A DNA stretch of 27,954 bases, taken from NCBI GenBank assembly GCA_044426355.1, contig JAWXUO010000025.1, positions 1 through 27,954 on the forward strand, given 5' to 3'. Shown here piece by piece: positions 1 to 7,406 of this stretch. Origin of the DNA: CAYJLC01 sp044426355. GTDB taxonomy: Bacteria > Bacillota > Clostridia > Oscillospirales > Butyricicoccaceae. Each line of letters begins with the position of its first letter. Position 1 is the first letter of the stretch. The notes under the pieces are model-generated. The model was not told the origin of the DNA. It saw nothing but the letters and a program-made list of their open reading frames with translations, and searched no databases. Position numbers and translations under genes: made by a program.

Positions 1-48
1 AATTACTAATATGTATATTCTGACGATTTACCTGATGGAGTAGATGTA

Positions 49-1827
49 GTGTTTAATACTAATAAAACAAAAACTACACCTAAAAGCGAAGTTTTTAAAA
101 ATATAACAAGTGACCCAGATAATCCTTTTGGGTCGTTGATTAAAGCAGGAGGACAAAGCTACTATATTGATTCTAATGGTGAAAAACAATTATCTTTAAT
201 AAACAAAAGAGCAGAAGAGGGAGATTGGAGTCAATGGAGCGATAAATTACCGTCACAATTTTTATCAAAACAAAATTTAAGTTTGATAAAGAAACAATTA
301 AATCTAGCAACTGTAGATAAACAAGCTGAGTTTGATGAAATACTATCTTTAAATAATCCAACAGTGAAAAAAGCGTTGTTGAAATCTTTTTCTGATGATT
401 GTGACTCGGCAGCAATCCATCTGCAAGCTGCTTCTCTACCAAGGCAAAAATATCAAGTTATTTTACCAGTACCATCTATGAAAGACAACGAAGTATATGC
501 TCCTAATTATAAAAATGGTGAAAAAATAGCTTTAGTTAGGTTTCCACACGGTGGGACATTTGAAATACCTATTTTGACAGTTAACAACAAACAGGTTGAT
601 GCTAAAAATATGTTAGGTAATGCTCTTGACGCTATCGCTATAAATAGTAAAGTAGCTGAGCGTCTTTCGGGAGCTGATTTCGATGGCGATACAGTTATGA
701 CCATACCTACAGGTAATAAAATAAATATTACTTCTACGCCAACTCTTAAAGGCCTAGAGGGATTTGACCCTAAAATGTCTTATGGAGGCAAAGAAGAGGG
801 TAGTTATAAAGTTATGAAGAATACTCAAACTGAAATGGGTAAAATTTCAAACTTAATTACCGATATGACACTAAAAGGAGCTACACAAGACGAGTTAGCT
901 AGAGCCGTGCGACATAGTATGGTAGTTATTGATGCTGAAAAACATAAATTAGACTATAAACAAAGTGAAGTAGATAATGGTATAGCTAGTTTAAAGAAAA
1001 AATATCAAGGCACTATAGGGGTAGATGGTAAATATCACGAGGGAGCAGCCACTCTAATATCACGAGCGAAATCGGAAACATCTATAATAAAACGTAAAGG
1101 TAGTCCCATTATCGATAAAGATACTGGGGAACAAACATACAAGCAGGTTGTTGAAGAGTATGTTGATAAAAAAACAGGCAAAACAAAAGTAAGAACTCAA
1201 TCAAGTACCAAAATGGCAGAAGTAAAAGATGCCTATATTTTATCATCAGGTACACCACAAGAAGAAGCTTATGCAGACTATGCTAATAAAATGAAATCTT
1301 TAGGTAATGAGGCTCGTAAAGTAATGGTTAATACTGGGAAAATTACATACTCGGCTACAGCTAAGGATGTATACCAACAAGAGGTGGACTCCCTTACTGC
1401 TCAATTAAACATAGCCCTTAAAAATGCACCTAAAGAAAGACAAGCACAAGTCATAGCGAACGCAACTGCTTTAGCTAAAAAGCAGTCCAACCCCGATATG
1501 ACTAATAGTGAGGTTAAAAAAGCAAACCAACAGGCACTAACATCAGCTAGAATAGCAGTCGGTGCTAAAAGAACCACTATTAAAGTGACTGATAATGAAT
1601 GGGAAGCTATACAAGCTGGTGCTATCAGCGAGAACAAATTAATCCAAATTATTAACAACGTAGACATTGATAATTTAAGACAACGTGCAACACCTAGAAT
1701 TACTACAACTTTAAGTGATGCGAAAATCAATAAGATAACATCTATGAATAATTCAGGATATAGTTTAAGCGAGATAGCAACAGCGTTAGGTGTTTCTACA
1801 TCAACAATATCTAAATACTTAAATTGA
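49..1827 (+). CDS. Phage double-psi beta-barrel RNA polymerase-like protein (DFDGD motif), 5' end uncertain
   Basis: Seen: residues 205-214 read RLSGADFDGD, the DxDGD metal-binding motif of multisubunit RNA polymerase beta' and of the QDE-1/YonO single-chain polymerases. Upstream, LVRFPHGG resembles the RxP segment that precedes this motif in beta'. Downstream, GKISN (264-268) and VIDAEKH (293-299) match the spacing of the lG-I-N...VD-K signature of eukaryotic RNA-dependent RNA polymerases. The last ~40 residues form a helix-turn-helix (SLSEIATALGVSTSTISKYL). Inferred role: a phage polymerase, perhaps for late transcription or delivered in the virion. The GTG start at 49 has a GGAG at 37-40, but the same frame is open back to position 10 and those codons look coding (YVYSDDLPDGVDVV); a TAA sits at 7-9. 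So this may be the C-terminal part of a longer or interrupted protein. The polymerase-type fold is fairly sure from the motif; activity and template are unknown. Confidence 0.72.
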   Translation: MFNTNKTKTTPKSEVFKNITSDPDNPFGSLIKAGGQSYYIDSNGEKQLSLINKRAEEGDWSQWSDKLPSQFLSKQNLSLIKKQLNLATVDKQAEFDEILSLNNPTVKKALLKSFSDDCDSAAIHLQAASLPRQKYQVILPVPSMKDNEVYAPNYKNGEKIALVRFPHGGTFEIPILTVNNKQVDAKNMLGNALDAIAINSKVAERLSGADFDGDTVMTIPTGNKINITSTPTLKGLEGFDPKMSYGGKEEGSYKVMKNTQTEMGKISNLITDMTLKGATQDELARAVRHSMVVIDAEKHKLDYKQSEVDNGIASLKKKYQGTIGVDGKYHEGAATLISRAKSETSIIKRKGSPIIDKDTGEQTYKQVVEEYVDKKTGKTKVRTQSSTKMAEVKDAYILSSGTPQEEAYADYANKMKSLGNEARKVMVNTGKITYSATAKDVYQQEVDSLTAQLNIALKNAPKERQAQVIANATALAKKQSNPDMTNSEVKKANQQALTSARIAVGAKRTTIKVTDNEWEAIQAGAISENKLIQIINNVDIDNLRQRATPRITTTLSDAKINKITSMNNSGYSLSEIATALGVSTSTISKYLN

Positions 1828-1838
1828 AAGGAGTAACG

Positions 1839-2096
1839 ATGGAAAATGAAGTAATGTTGTCAACCCACGATAATCCTTTCAATCCTTTTGAACAATTTAG
1901 TTCTTGGTTGATGTATGATGTCGAAAAAGGTTACAATTCTTGTGATTATTTAGGAAGAATTGCTAGAACTTCTGAACAGTTTTCAGATGAAGAAAACGCT
2001 AAAGAAATAGAAAGAGCAATTGATGAAATAATAAAGTATGATTTTAGAAACATTTATCGAAAAATAGTTAAGAAAAGAAGTAACAATGCCGTTTAA
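1839..2096 (+). CDS. Small conserved-type phage protein, unknown function
   Basis: An 85-residue acidic protein (STHDNPFNPFEQFSSW at the N-terminus) with predicted helices and no membrane segment or signal peptide. The ATG at 1839 is preferred because a strong SD, GAAAGGAG at 1826-1833, lies just before it; an in-frame TTG at 1824 would overlap the end of the previous gene and has no SD. It follows the polymerase-like gene by 11 bases and is likely in the same transcript. I recall similar small proteins beside the same polymerase-like gene in Clostridia prophages, but I cannot assign a function. It could be a partner of that protein; this is inference from position only. Confidence 0.7.
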   Translation: MENEVMLSTHDNPFNPFEQFSSWLMYDVEKGYNSCDYLGRIARTSEQFSDEENAKEIERAIDEIIKYDFRNIYRKIVKKRSNNAV

Positions 2097-2115
2097 TATG
2101 TTTTAAATATTATAA

Positions 2116-2190
2116 ATGGACGTGGGGGGTGTTGGAAACTAACATACCCTCCCGTTATCACGCCCTCCTTAAAAAATCTCCGGAGGGAAA
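2116..2190 (+). other. GC-rich non-coding gap with inverted repeats, candidate cos packaging site
   Basis: The 151-base gap before the packaging genes holds a strikingly GC-rich patch in an AT-rich phage. Seen: GGGGGG (2124-2129) can pair with CCCTCCC (2147-2153); CCCTCC (2163-2168) can pair with GGAGGG (2182-2187); CTCCGGAG (2178-2185) is a perfect 8-base palindrome. In HK97-type phages the cos site lies just before the small terminase gene and cleavage needs an HNH protein, and both kinds of gene follow here. The nick positions cannot be read from sequence alone. It could instead be an RNA structure in the late transcript. Confidence 0.4.
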
Positions 2191-2247
2191 ATTTCTAGTA
2201 ATAAAGGTGGTGTTTAATAAAAGTAATATTTCACAGGAGGTGTATAT

Positions 2248-2574
2248 ATGGCAAAAACGCAAAATTCTAAACCTACTAAATCTATTAGACCAGCTTTATC
2301 TCCTGAAACAAGAGAAAATCAAATGATATCTTTGGCAGTAGACTTAGTGGAGAAACAATTATTAGAAGGGACTGCCTCATCACAAGTTATATCGCATTAT
2401 TTAAAATTAGGTTCTACGAAAGAGCGAGTAGAACTTGAAAAATTAAAGCTTGAAAAAGAATTAATAGAAGCGAAAACAGAAAATATGCGTTCTGCTCAAC
2501 GTAGCGAAGAAGTGTATACAGAAGTTTTGAATGCTATGAAACGCTATAATGGTACAGGTGATACGTATGATTAG
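2248..2574 (+). CDS. Putative terminase small subunit-like phage protein
   Basis: A 108-residue, highly charged helical protein; residues ~55-85 (ERVELEKLKLEKELIEAKTE) are coiled-coil-like, suggesting an oligomer. The start is set by a strong SD, CAGGAGGTG, about 7 bases before the ATG. It lies between the candidate cos site and the HNH gene and overlaps the latter by 8 bases, the position small terminases occupy in cos phages. No helix-turn-helix was recognised by eye, so the small-terminase call rests on position, size and coiled coil; a DNA-binding packaging accessory is the alternative. A GTG-started overlapping frame from 2129 was not accepted as a gene. Confidence 0.5.
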   Translation: MAKTQNSKPTKSIRPALSPETRENQMISLAVDLVEKQLLEGTASSQVISHYLKLGSTKERVELEKLKLEKELIEAKTENMRSAQRSEEVYTEVLNAMKRYNGTGDTYD

Positions 2575-2980
2575 AACCTATGCAAATCTCAAAAAAATAA
2601 AAACATTTAATGAGAGGTTTGAATATCTAAAACTTGATGGTATTGTGGGAGTTGAAACTTTTGGATTTGATAGATATTTAAATCAAAAGTTTTACAAATC
2701 TAGTATTTGGAGAAAAATAAGAGATGAAGTAATCACAAGAGATAATGGTTGTGATTTAGGTTTGGAAGGATATGAGATGAATAGTAATATTATAATTCAT
2801 CATTTAAATCCAATAAACCAACACGACGTTAAAAATTTATCCGAGTTTTTAATTAATCCAGAATATCTAATATGCACTTCTATGCATACACATAATAGTA
2901 TACATTATGGAAACGATAAATCAATTCCAATGACGAATGTTGTACGCTCTAAAAACGATACTTGCCCTTGGAAACAATAA
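2567..2980 (+). CDS. HNH endonuclease, packaging-associated
   Basis: A 137-residue protein with HNH-fold signs: C62 in RDNGCDLG, the paired histidines H78-H79 in IIIHHLNPI, and a C-terminal CTSMHTHNSIHYG segment that would supply the remaining catalytic or metal residues. HNH proteins next to terminase genes in HK97-type phages act with the large terminase to cut cos DNA. The ATG at 2567 is chosen over 2549 because AGGTG lies 7 bases before it and it overlaps the previous stop by only 8 bases, typical of coupled translation. The N-terminal ~45 residues (FNERFEYLKLDG) are family-specific. Family sure; role in packaging inferred from neighbours. Confidence 0.82.
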   Translation: MIRTYANLKKIKTFNERFEYLKLDGIVGVETFGFDRYLNQKFYKSSIWRKIRDEVITRDNGCDLGLEGYEMNSNIIIHHLNPINQHDVKNLSEFLINPEYLICTSMHTHNSIHYGNDKSIPMTNVVRSKNDTCPWKQ

Positions 2981-2995
2981 ATTGGAGGATATAGA

Positions 2996-3292
2996 ATGAA
3001 CGAAAATCAAAACAAATTTGAAAAAGCAAACGCTGAAGTTAACGAACAAACGGAAGCGATGACGAATGAAACATCGGTTGATGTTGAAAAATTAATAGGC
3101 ATAGTTAAAATATTACCTAAACAAAAATTAAATGTTCGAGAAACGGCAACGCTCACAGCAAATGTTAAAAAAACATTATCTAATGGAGATATCATAGAAA
3201 TAGACCATGAAAAATCCACTGAAGATTTCTACAAAGTTACGATTGATGATATAGAAGGATTTTGTTTAAAGAAACATATTTCTCTTGAGTAA
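2996..3292 (+). CDS. Small SH3b-domain phage protein
   Basis: A 98-residue protein with an acidic, charged N-terminal ~30 residues followed by a bacterial SH3 domain: LNVRETATLTANVKKTLSNG, then EDFYKVTIDDIEGFCLKKHI, the usual KLNVR...G.W.KV...G.GYV pattern. It has no signal peptide, so it is more likely a protein-interaction module or virion component than a secreted wall-binding protein. A clear SD (TTGGAGGA) sets the ATG. It sits between the HNH gene and the gp6-like connector gene, in the packaging/head operon. SH3b assignment is good; the partner is unknown. Confidence 0.72.
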   Translation: MNENQNKFEKANAEVNEQTEAMTNETSVDVEKLIGIVKILPKQKLNVRETATLTANVKKTLSNGDIIEIDHEKSTEDFYKVTIDDIEGFCLKKHISLE

Positions 3293-3304
3293 GAGGTTTT
3301 TATA

Positions 3305-3649
3305 ATGAGTATATTAACTTCGGTAAAAAAACTCTTAGGTATTTCGGAAGACGATACGCATTTCGATGCCGACATTATAATCCATATAAATTCGGTATTT
3401 TTTATACTTAATCAAATAGGTATGGGTAAAAATTTCAGTGTTATAGATAAAGAAACTCTGTGGGAAGATTACATAGATGCGACAAATTTGGAACTCGTTA
3501 AAACATACACATACCTTAAAGTCAAAATGTTATTTGACCCACCGACAAGTTCGGCTGTCATCGAGTCTACGAATAGAATGATAAATGAGTTTGAGTGGAG
3601 AATACAATTAGTTTGTGAGTTAAAAGGAATGTGTGAGGGAGAAAAATAA
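3305..3649 (+). CDS. Head-tail connector, gp6-like
   Basis: A 114-residue protein whose pattern (DADIIIHINSVFFILNQIG, then LVKTYTYLKVKMLFDPPTSS and an EFEWR C-terminal helix) matches the short all-helical phage gp6-like/DNA-packaging connector proteins that form a ring under the portal. Length fits the family (about 95-120 residues). The start has AAGAGGT upstream. Position before the large terminase rather than after the capsid gene is the order I recall for this phage group, but differs from HK97 itself. Confidence is moderate to good, based on sequence pattern and context. Confidence 0.68.
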   Translation: MSILTSVKKLLGISEDDTHFDADIIIHINSVFFILNQIGMGKNFSVIDKETLWEDYIDATNLELVKTYTYLKVKMLFDPPTSSAVIESTNRMINEFEWRIQLVCELKGMCEGEK

Positions 3650-3651
3650 TT

Positions 3652-3954
3652 ATGAAAGACGTTTTACAACATTACGGTGTTCTAGGGATGAAATGGGGTG
3701 TTAGGCGAAGCGGTGGTTCTACGTCTAATAGCGTAAAGTCAGCTAAATCAATGAGTGACGATGAATTAAGAAAAACAGTGAATAGAATGCAAATGGAAAA
3801 ACAATATTCTCAATTAACTAGCTCAAGCGTTAAAAAAGGTAATGACTACGTGTCCTCGATAATTAAAACTGGAACCACTATTGCGACGGTTACCTCTACA
3901 GGATTAACTATTTATAATAATGCTAAGAAAATTCAAGAAATTTTAAATAAATAG
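3652..3954 (+). CDS. HYGVLGMKWGVRR-motif phage protein, copy 1
   Basis: A 100-residue basic protein starting with the motif HYGVLGMKWGVRR at residues 7-19, a short conserved peptide found in many phage head-region proteins, sometimes alone and sometimes as a tag on larger ones. Residues ~70-95 (IIKTGTTIATVTSTGLTIYNN) could be a weak membrane or amphipathic helix. Function unknown; position between connector and large terminase suggests a virion or assembly role. It starts 2 bases after the previous stop, suggesting coupling, with only a distant GAGGG as SD. A second gene with the same motif lies after the large terminase at 5726, and the DNA encoding the motif is nearly identical in both. Confidence 0.65.
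   Translation: MKDVLQHYGVLGMKWGVRRSGGSTSNSVKSAKSMSDDELRKTVNRMQMEKQYSQLTSSSVKKGNDYVSSIIKTGTTIATVTSTGLTIYNNAKKIQEILNK
3668..3710 (+). repeat. 43-base direct repeat, copy 1
   Basis: Encodes the HYGVLGMKWGVRR peptide. It is matched by 5736-5778 in the same orientation with a single mismatch (third base of the GLY codon region, GGG versus GGA), including synonymous sites. The flanking coding sequence of the two genes is unrelated. Confidence 0.85.
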
Positions 3955-3966
3955 ATAGGAGAAAAT

Positions 3967-5712
3967 ATGGCTTTATCTAACACTGCTATACCTAAATATT
4001 ATGGAAAATTTCGAGAAGCTGTTATAAATGGTGAGATACCTGTATGTAAAGAAATTTCTTTGGAGATGAATCGCATCGATGATTTAATTGCTAACCCCGG
4101 TATATATTATGACGATTTAGCCGTTGAAGGGTTTATAAATTACTGCGAAGAAGAGCTTACTTTAACTGACGGTGCAGATTTAAATTTGTTAGAGTCTTTT
4201 AAAGTATGGGCAGAGCAAATATTTGGTTGGTACTATTTTGTTGAACGAAGTATTTATGTGCCGAACGAAGATAATCACGGAGGTCATTATACTACTAAAA
4301 GAGTTAAAAAAAGACTTGTAAATAAACAGTATTTAATAGTAGCTCGTGGTGCAGCAAAGTCAATGTATGCATCTTGTATTCAAAATTACTTTTTGAACGT
4401 AGATACAACTACCACTCATCAAATAGCGACAGCTCCTACTATGAAACAAGCAGAAGAAGTGTTAAGCCCTATAAAAACTTCTATAACAAGAGCTAGAGGA
4501 CCTCTATTAAGGTTTTTAACAGAGGGTTCATTACAAAACACCACAGGTTCAAAAATTAATAGACAAAAACTTGCATCTACCAAAAAAGGTATAGAAAATT
4601 TTTTGACAGGTTCGCTCTTGGAAATAAGACCTATGAGTATAAACAAACTACAAGGTTTGAGAAACAAAGTAGCGACAGTTGATGAGTGGTTATCGGGTGA
4701 CATTAGAGAAGATGTAGTAGGAGCAATAGAACAAGGAGCTTCTAAAGTTGATGAATATTTAATAGTAGCAATCAGCTCAGAGGGTACAGTTCGTAATGGA
4801 AGTGGCGATACTATCAAAATGGAGCTTATGGACATTCTCAAAGGTGATTATATCAATCCACATACGTCTATATGGTATTACAAACTAGACAATATAGATG
4901 AGGTTTTAAACCCTGAAATGTGGTTAAAAGCAAATCCTAATTTAGGAAAAACAGTTACTTACGAAACGTATCACCTTGATGTGGAAAGAGCTGAAAAAGC
5001 ACCTGCTTCAAGAAATGATATATTAGCGAAGCGTTTTGGCATTCCGATGGAAGGATATACATATTTCTTTACATACGAAGAAACGCTACCACATAAGAAA
5101 AGAGATTATTGGCAACTGCCATGTGCGTTAGGTGCAGATTTATCACAAGGTGATGATTTCTGTGCTTTTACTTTTTTATTCCCTTTATCAAATGGTAAAT
5201 TTGGGATAAAAACACGAAATTATATAACATCATCAACATTAATGAAATTACCCACTGCGATGCGTATAAAATACGACCAATTTATGTCTGAGGGAAGTTT
5301 GATAGTTTTAGAGGGGACTATTTTAGATATGATGGAAGTTTATGAAGATTTAGACAACCATATAATCGAATGTGGTTACGATGTTCGATGCCTAGGATTT
5401 GACCCGTATAACGCAAAAGAATTTATACACAGATGGGAGCAAGAAAATGGTTCATTTGGTATAGAAAAAGTTATACAAGGTACAAAAACAGAATCCGTTC
5501 CATTGGGAGAATTAAAAAAACTTTCAGAGGAGAGAATGCTTTTGTTTGACGAAGATTTAATGACGTTTGCTATGGGCAATACAATAACTTTAGAAGATAC
5601 CAATGGTGGTAGAAAACTGTTTAAAAAAAGATACGAGCAAAAAATAGACGCTGTTGCTGCTATGATGGACGCATATATTGCGTATAAAATTAACAAAGAA
5701 GCTTTTGAATAG
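3967..5712 (+). CDS. terL: Terminase large subunit
   Basis: The 581-residue packaging motor and nuclease, which binds the portal and pumps DNA into the prohead. ATPase half: Walker A VARGAAKS with K131 (alanine replaces the usual glycine before the lysine), Walker B-type VDE at 238-240 with E240 as catalytic glutamate, and a coupling-type SSEG at 270-273. Nuclease half (RNase H fold): D391 in GADLSQGDD, D479 in GFDPYN, and D561/D568 in KIDAVAAMMDAY, the expected acidic cluster. Length fits phage large terminases of the Terminase_1 type. SD-like ATAGGAGA precedes the ATG. The nearby HNH gene suggests cos-type cutting. Assignment is very secure. Confidence 0.95.
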   Translation: MALSNTAIPKYYGKFREAVINGEIPVCKEISLEMNRIDDLIANPGIYYDDLAVEGFINYCEEELTLTDGADLNLLESFKVWAEQIFGWYYFVERSIYVPNEDNHGGHYTTKRVKKRLVNKQYLIVARGAAKSMYASCIQNYFLNVDTTTTHQIATAPTMKQAEEVLSPIKTSITRARGPLLRFLTEGSLQNTTGSKINRQKLASTKKGIENFLTGSLLEIRPMSINKLQGLRNKVATVDEWLSGDIREDVVGAIEQGASKVDEYLIVAISSEGTVRNGSGDTIKMELMDILKGDYINPHTSIWYYKLDNIDEVLNPEMWLKANPNLGKTVTYETYHLDVERAEKAPASRNDILAKRFGIPMEGYTYFFTYEETLPHKKRDYWQLPCALGADLSQGDDFCAFTFLFPLSNGKFGIKTRNYITSSTLMKLPTAMRIKYDQFMSEGSLIVLEGTILDMMEVYEDLDNHIIECGYDVRCLGFDPYNAKEFIHRWEQENGSFGIEKVIQGTKTESVPLGELKKLSEERMLLFDEDLMTFAMGNTITLEDTNGGRKLFKKRYEQKIDAVAAMMDAYIAYKINKEAFE

Positions 5713-5725
5713 AGGGGATATGATA

Positions 5726-6175
5726 ATGAATTTAAAACATTACGGTGTTCTAGGAATGAAATGGGGTGTTAGGCGAAGTGATTCACAATTAAGTCGAAAA
5801 GATAATAAATGGGTAAATAAAAATAGTGATAAAATCACATCGAAAACTCAAAAAAAAGTATCCAAAGAGATGGATAAATATGGTAAAGAATTGTTGAAAA
5901 ACGATAATGCTGTAAATAAAACAGGAAAATTAAGTTCTAATACCATTAATGCGTATAACAAAAAGATGGCATCTCTTATGAATACACAAATTTCAGGACT
6001 AAGTTCGCCATCGGGTAAAGTGGTGCAATTCGTTGCAAAAAGAGGTGAGGTTGGAGTATTTATGGCTTTAGCTGACCAAGGATATAATATGTCACAACTT
6101 AAAAACGGTATTTATGATTCTGGAAAAGTTGCATATAAAAAACAAGTCATAAACAAGGTAAGTAGTGGGAGGTGA
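5726..6175 (+). CDS. HYGVLGMKWGVRR-motif phage protein, copy 2
   Basis: A 149-residue, lysine-rich protein carrying HYGVLGMKWGVRR at residues 5-17. After the motif it shares no visible similarity with the first copy at 3652; it is rich in K, N and S with helical charged stretches (SKTQKKVSKEMDKYGKELL). The ATG at 5726 is chosen because AGAGGGG at 5711-5717 is 8 bases before it; an ATG at 5720 is too close to the SD, and a longer reading back into the terminase gene is not supported. It lies between terminase and portal. Function unknown; a head assembly or virion role is inferred from position. Confidence 0.65.
   Translation: MNLKHYGVLGMKWGVRRSDSQLSRKDNKWVNKNSDKITSKTQKKVSKEMDKYGKELLKNDNAVNKTGKLSSNTINAYNKKMASLMNTQISGLSSPSGKVVQFVAKRGEVGVFMALADQGYNMSQLKNGIYDSGKVAYKKQVINKVSSGR
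5736..5778 (+). repeat. 43-base direct repeat, copy 2
   Basis: Second copy of the block at 3668-3710, one mismatch over 43 bases, at the 5' end of the second motif gene. Confidence 0.85.
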
Positions 6176-6182
6176 TAATTAA

Positions 6183-7388
6183 ATGGGTGTTACTATAGGT
6201 AATAGAATAAAAAAAGCATGGAATGTTTTTATTGGTAAAACTCCTTATTTGTATAGTAGCGAATTAGGTTCTAGTTATGGACATAGACCAGATAGAGTTA
6301 GATTTACGAAAGGTAATAAACAAACTATAGTTGCTTCGATTTATAATCGAATAGGAATAGATTCAGCTTGTATAAGCATAAGGCATGTAAAACTAGATGA
6401 TAATAATCGTTTCTTATATACTATAGATTCTGGTATAGATAATTGTCTTACGTTAGAAGCGAATATAGACCAAACTGGGAGAAGCTTTCTTCAAGATGTG
6501 GTAATGTCTATTCTTGATGAAGGTTGCGTTGCAATAATACCTGTTGATACGGTGACGACTGAGAGCAATATTGATATTTTAACAATGCGAACAGGAAAAA
6601 TCTTAGACTGGTATCCCGAACATATACGAGTAAGAGTTTATAACGAAAAGACAGGTAGAAAAGAAGAAATTGTATTACCTAAAAAATCAGTAGCTATTAT
6701 CGAAAACCCGCTGTTTGCTGTTATAAATGAACCAAACTCAACTATGCAAAGATTAATTAGAAAACTAAGTTTACTAGATGCCGTTGACGAGCAAAGTAGC
6801 TCTGGTAAATTAGATTTGATAATACAGCTTCCGTACGTAATAAAATCAGATGCGAGAAAACAGCAAGCAGAACAACGTAGACTAGATATAGAACAACAAT
6901 TATCTAGCACGAAATACGGTATAGCTTATACTGATGGTACGGAAAAAATTACGCAGTTAAATCGCTCAGTCGAAAACAATCTAATGACTCAAATAGAATT
7001 TTTAACGAGTATGCTATACAGCCAGTTAGGGATAACGCAGAGTATATTAGATGGAACGGCAGACGAACAAACAATGCTTAATTACTATAATCGCACAATA
7101 GAACCAATTTTATCGGCTATTGTTGACGAAATGAAACGAAAATTTCTTAGTGAAACAGATAGAAAAGAGTCAACGTCTATCGTTTTCTTTAGAGATCCAT
7201 TCAAGTTAGTACCTGTTAATAATATATCTGAAATCGCTGATAAATTTACTCGTAACGAGATAATGACATCTAATGAAATTAGACAAATTATAGGTATGAA
7301 ACCGTCAGAAGACCCAAAAGCTGACGAGCTAAGAAACAAAAATTTAAGTGCTCCTTCGGAAGATGTAAAAACCGAAGGCGAAGATTAA
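6183..7388 (+). CDS. Portal protein (HK97 type)
   Basis: A 401-residue protein forming the dodecameric DNA gateway at one capsid vertex and the docking site for terminase and connector. Seen: a central portal-like region (SFLQDVVMSILDEGCVAIIPVD), the wing/stem region with LGITQSILDGTADEQTMLNYY, and the C-terminal EIMTSNEIRQIIGMKPSEDP, a hallmark of HK97-family portals (the NEIR..G..P pattern). Length is within the usual 380-430. The start is fixed by GGAGGTGATAA just before the ATG. It directly precedes the protease/capsid fusion gene, the expected order. Assignment is secure. Confidence 0.9.
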   Translation: MGVTIGNRIKKAWNVFIGKTPYLYSSELGSSYGHRPDRVRFTKGNKQTIVASIYNRIGIDSACISIRHVKLDDNNRFLYTIDSGIDNCLTLEANIDQTGRSFLQDVVMSILDEGCVAIIPVDTVTTESNIDILTMRTGKILDWYPEHIRVRVYNEKTGRKEEIVLPKKSVAIIENPLFAVINEPNSTMQRLIRKLSLLDAVDEQSSSGKLDLIIQLPYVIKSDARKQQAEQRRLDIEQQLSSTKYGIAYTDGTEKITQLNRSVENNLMTQIEFLTSMLYSQLGITQSILDGTADEQTMLNYYNRTIEPILSAIVDEMKRKFLSETDRKESTSIVFFRDPFKLVPVNNISEIADKFTRNEIMTSNEIRQIIGMKPSEDPKADELRNKNLSAPSEDVKTEGED

Positions 7389-7406
7389 CAGGAGGAAAAA
7401 TTCAAA

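Noticed and set aside
1824..1838. Upstream TTG start for the small gene at 1839
   Set aside because: It overlaps the previous stop, and the SD GAAAGGAG lies inside this stretch, placing the real start at ATG 1839.
2129..2326. 65-codon frame from GTG 2129 across the candidate cos region
   Set aside because: No SD, overlaps the start and SD of the well-supported gene at 2248, and its later part is out of frame with it. The gap is better explained as a non-coding site.
5678..5725. Longer start for the second HYGVLGMKWGVRR gene inside the terminase gene
   Set aside because: It would overlap the terminase by 35 bases with no SD, while ATG 5726 has AGAGGGG at ideal spacing and puts the motif at the N-terminus as in the first copy.
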